From Colletotrichum lupini (lineage: Eukaryota > Ascomycota > Sordariomycetes > Glomerellales > Glomerellaceae), in NCBI RefSeq assembly GCF_023278565.1, contig NC_064682.1, positions 248,001-312,000 on the forward strand: 64,000 nucleotides of DNA, written 5' to 3'. Shown here one piece after another: positions 62,598-64,000 of the stretch. A program made the translations under genes and the position numbers. Within the stretch, counting starts at the first letter, position 1, and each line of letters begins with the position of its first letter. The notes beneath the pieces were generated by a model that saw only the letters and a program-made list of their open reading frames with translations, made no database searches and was not told where the DNA came from.

Positions 62598-62807
62598 TAT
62601 TAGGCCTTACTAATTAGGCCTCGTTAATTAAGGGATAGCTTAGGGGGGCATAAAGAGGGGGACTAAGTAATAAAGGAGTAGCTTAGGTATATATAGAGCG
62701 TTAGTAATATACCTCGAGGGAAGGGTAGATTTTAGTAATTCCTTTTTTAGACCCTAATAGCAGTTGGCCTCTGTGAGCTTCTTCCCTATGTCGTACACCT
62801 ATTGATA
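62598..62807 (+). repeat. Gypsy 3' LTR
   Basis: 210 bp, beginning TATTAGGCCTTACT and ending CCTATTGATA. Here the outer end keeps CpA/TpG sequence (GTCGTACACC) that the 5' copy has lost. The terminal CA has become TA. Confidence 0.93.
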
Positions 62808-62812
62808 TAATC
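62808..62812. repeat. Target-site duplication, right copy (TAATC)
   Basis: The right copy of the duplication; it differs from CAATC by one C-to-T change. The host frame continues at 62813. Confidence 0.82.
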
Positions 62813-64000
62813 GATGCCCTCGAGTCTGCGATACAAATGTTTTAACTCATTGAAGAGACAAAAATAACCCTGTCTTCTGTCCACGAGCTGCTTTAATCCC
62901 TCGACACCTTCCCCAGTTCCCGCAAAAACATGATCCAGCTCGATTACCTCTCCATTGTCATCACACACTCCGTTCTAACACTTTCAAAACTCGAATCCAT
63001 CGTCTGCCAGCAGGATGGGTTGCGGTCTCGGATGAAATGGGCGCTGTGGCACGAAAAGAAGATTCTAGCTCTTCTTCCCCGGTTGGAGTCTCAGAAGTCA
63101 ACATTGACTGTGATGATCACACTTCTCAATAGGTGAGTAGTAGACAACCAAAGGCACAAGGTATTTGAAGATTTATTTATCATGTCATAGCGAGACTCAA
63201 GAAGAAGCAAGTCGCTCACAAATCACCATGTTGGCCAAAGTGGACGAAATTCTTCAGCAAAACCGAACACTAGCCGAACAATTGAAGCTGCTCGACAACG
63301 GAAAGTCGTGGGACACTAGATCCGTCAAGTTCATGGACAACGCGTCCTCAATAATCAGCAGACCTGTGTCTACCCAAAGTGTTATCCACAGATCCCCTTC
63401 AGCCGCCTTTCGGACCCCAGAGTCTTTGGAGGGATCGATGATCATGACGCTATCAAAAAGGAATTTCGAGCTCGACTTGGGTCAATCGAGGGTTTATAAA
63501 CGGGCCCAAGACCGCGAAACAGACAGATCCTCTTTCACAACATCCAACGCCCCGACAAGTGCTTGGAGTATGCTCTCAGGTCTCACCATCGGCGACATTT
63601 CCACAGTGTCAGCGTTTAGATTGCCAATTACTCTCAAGGATATCAATAAAATTGCACCGGGGTCAACATTTTCAGGTCTTTTGATGAACTATCAATCTAT
63701 GGAAGACCAGACTCGATCCAATCCATTTGAGTGCAGGGACTCACTGTCACGAGCTCCCATTAGGGACGAAAGATTGGCAGGGACGTTGTCTTTCAAATTT
63801 GATGAGTCTGGCGACGTCGCGTGCAGAGAGCCCGAAATTCAACAAGAAGGATTGACAACTTTCACGTGAGTACCTGGTCTCTCTCTGCAAATCGGTTTTA
63901 TTCTGAAACTCGTAGTATCATGATAGTCGGGGACTCCAAAGCGCTTAATAGTGAGATGATCAATACTTTCATCAACCCAACACCATGGTTAAAACTCGAA
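62813..64000 (+). pseudogene. HeLo-like/STAND-type gene, 3' fragment (runs off the right edge)
   Basis: The frame of the 55351-55449 fragment resumes at 62813 with DALESAIQMF and gives a HeLo-like helical domain (SSVHELL...SLDTFPSSRKNMIQLDYLS). Two in-frame TAA codons at 62843-62845 and 62894-62896 stand where CAA would be expected. Exons: 62813-63132, 63191-63865, 63916-64000, with introns 63133-63190 and 63866-63915 showing GTGAGT donors. The second exon has the SGLTIGDISTVSAFRLPIT segment typical of fungal proteins with this N-terminal domain followed by ankyrin or NACHT-type modules; the downstream part (TIMIVGDSKALN...) is cut by the window edge. The effector and repeat domains are not visible, so the family is inferred from the N-terminus only. 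Confidence 0.78.

Larger units (their letters stand above)
55450..62807 (+). mobile_element. RIP-degraded Ty3/gypsy chromovirus LTR retrotransposon
   Basis: A 7,358 bp element with two 210 bp LTRs, a 5 bp target duplication and the order gag (zinc knuckles), protease, reverse transcriptase, RNase H, integrase, chromodomain, all on the plus strand. The LTRs differ at about 25 positions, all transitions, without indels. Stops and depleted CpA/TpG mark RIP. It is inserted in a HeLo-like gene. An extra ~1.5 kb with no recognised function lies between the chromodomain and the 3' LTR. Confidence 0.95.

Overview
The window is chromosomal DNA from a filamentous ascomycete, most likely a Sordariomycete. 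The signs are short GT-AG introns (about 48-80 nt) with CTAAC/CTGAC-type branch points, CT-rich leaders, long gene-poor intergenic stretches, and transposons mutated in the manner of repeat-induced point mutation (RIP). I cannot fix the genus from sequence alone.

Layout, left to right: a non-ribosomal peptide synthetase gene (minus strand, running off the left edge) whose first module looks dead; about 6.8 kb without a confident gene; an alpha/beta hydrolase (minus, two exons); a SAPS-domain PP6-type phosphatase regulatory subunit (minus, four or five exons); about 4.7 kb of gene-free DNA; a 7.4 kb RIP-degraded Ty1/copia retrotransposon (minus) with about 200 bp LTRs; an NAD(P)-dependent reductase gene broken by one in-frame TAG; an Ntr1/TFIP11-type G-patch splicing factor; a weak short hypothetical ORF; a very large gene (about 1,610 aa) joining an indoleamine-dioxygenase-like heme domain to an NADPH/FAD reductase and a cytochrome b5; a LITAF-like membrane protein; the LIS1/PAC1 dynein regulator; a Stu2/XMAP215 TOG-domain microtubule polymerase; a small secreted protein; and finally a HeLo-like/STAND-type gene split by a 7.36 kb RIP-degraded Ty3/gypsy chromovirus with 210 bp LTRs and a recognisable 5 bp target-site duplication.

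The housekeeping genes (SAPS, Ntr1, PAC1, Stu2, LITAF) are ordinary and intact. The accessory genes (NRPS, hydrolase, reductase, heme-dioxygenase fusion, secreted protein, HeLo-like gene) lie between them and beside the two AT-rich blocks. Two host genes beside the transposons carry stop codons of exactly the dinucleotide type RIP produces (TpG to TpA, CpA to TpA), which suggests that mutation spread from the repeats into neighbouring genes.

The most interesting locus is the fused heme protein at 37087-42082. Its parts match the reported redox chain for animal IDO (NADPH to flavin reductase to cytochrome b5 to heme), which suggests a self-sufficient heme dioxygenase whose substrate is unknown. 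Exon boundaries were inferred by eye from splice consensus, reading frame and family conservation; no alignments or searches were run.
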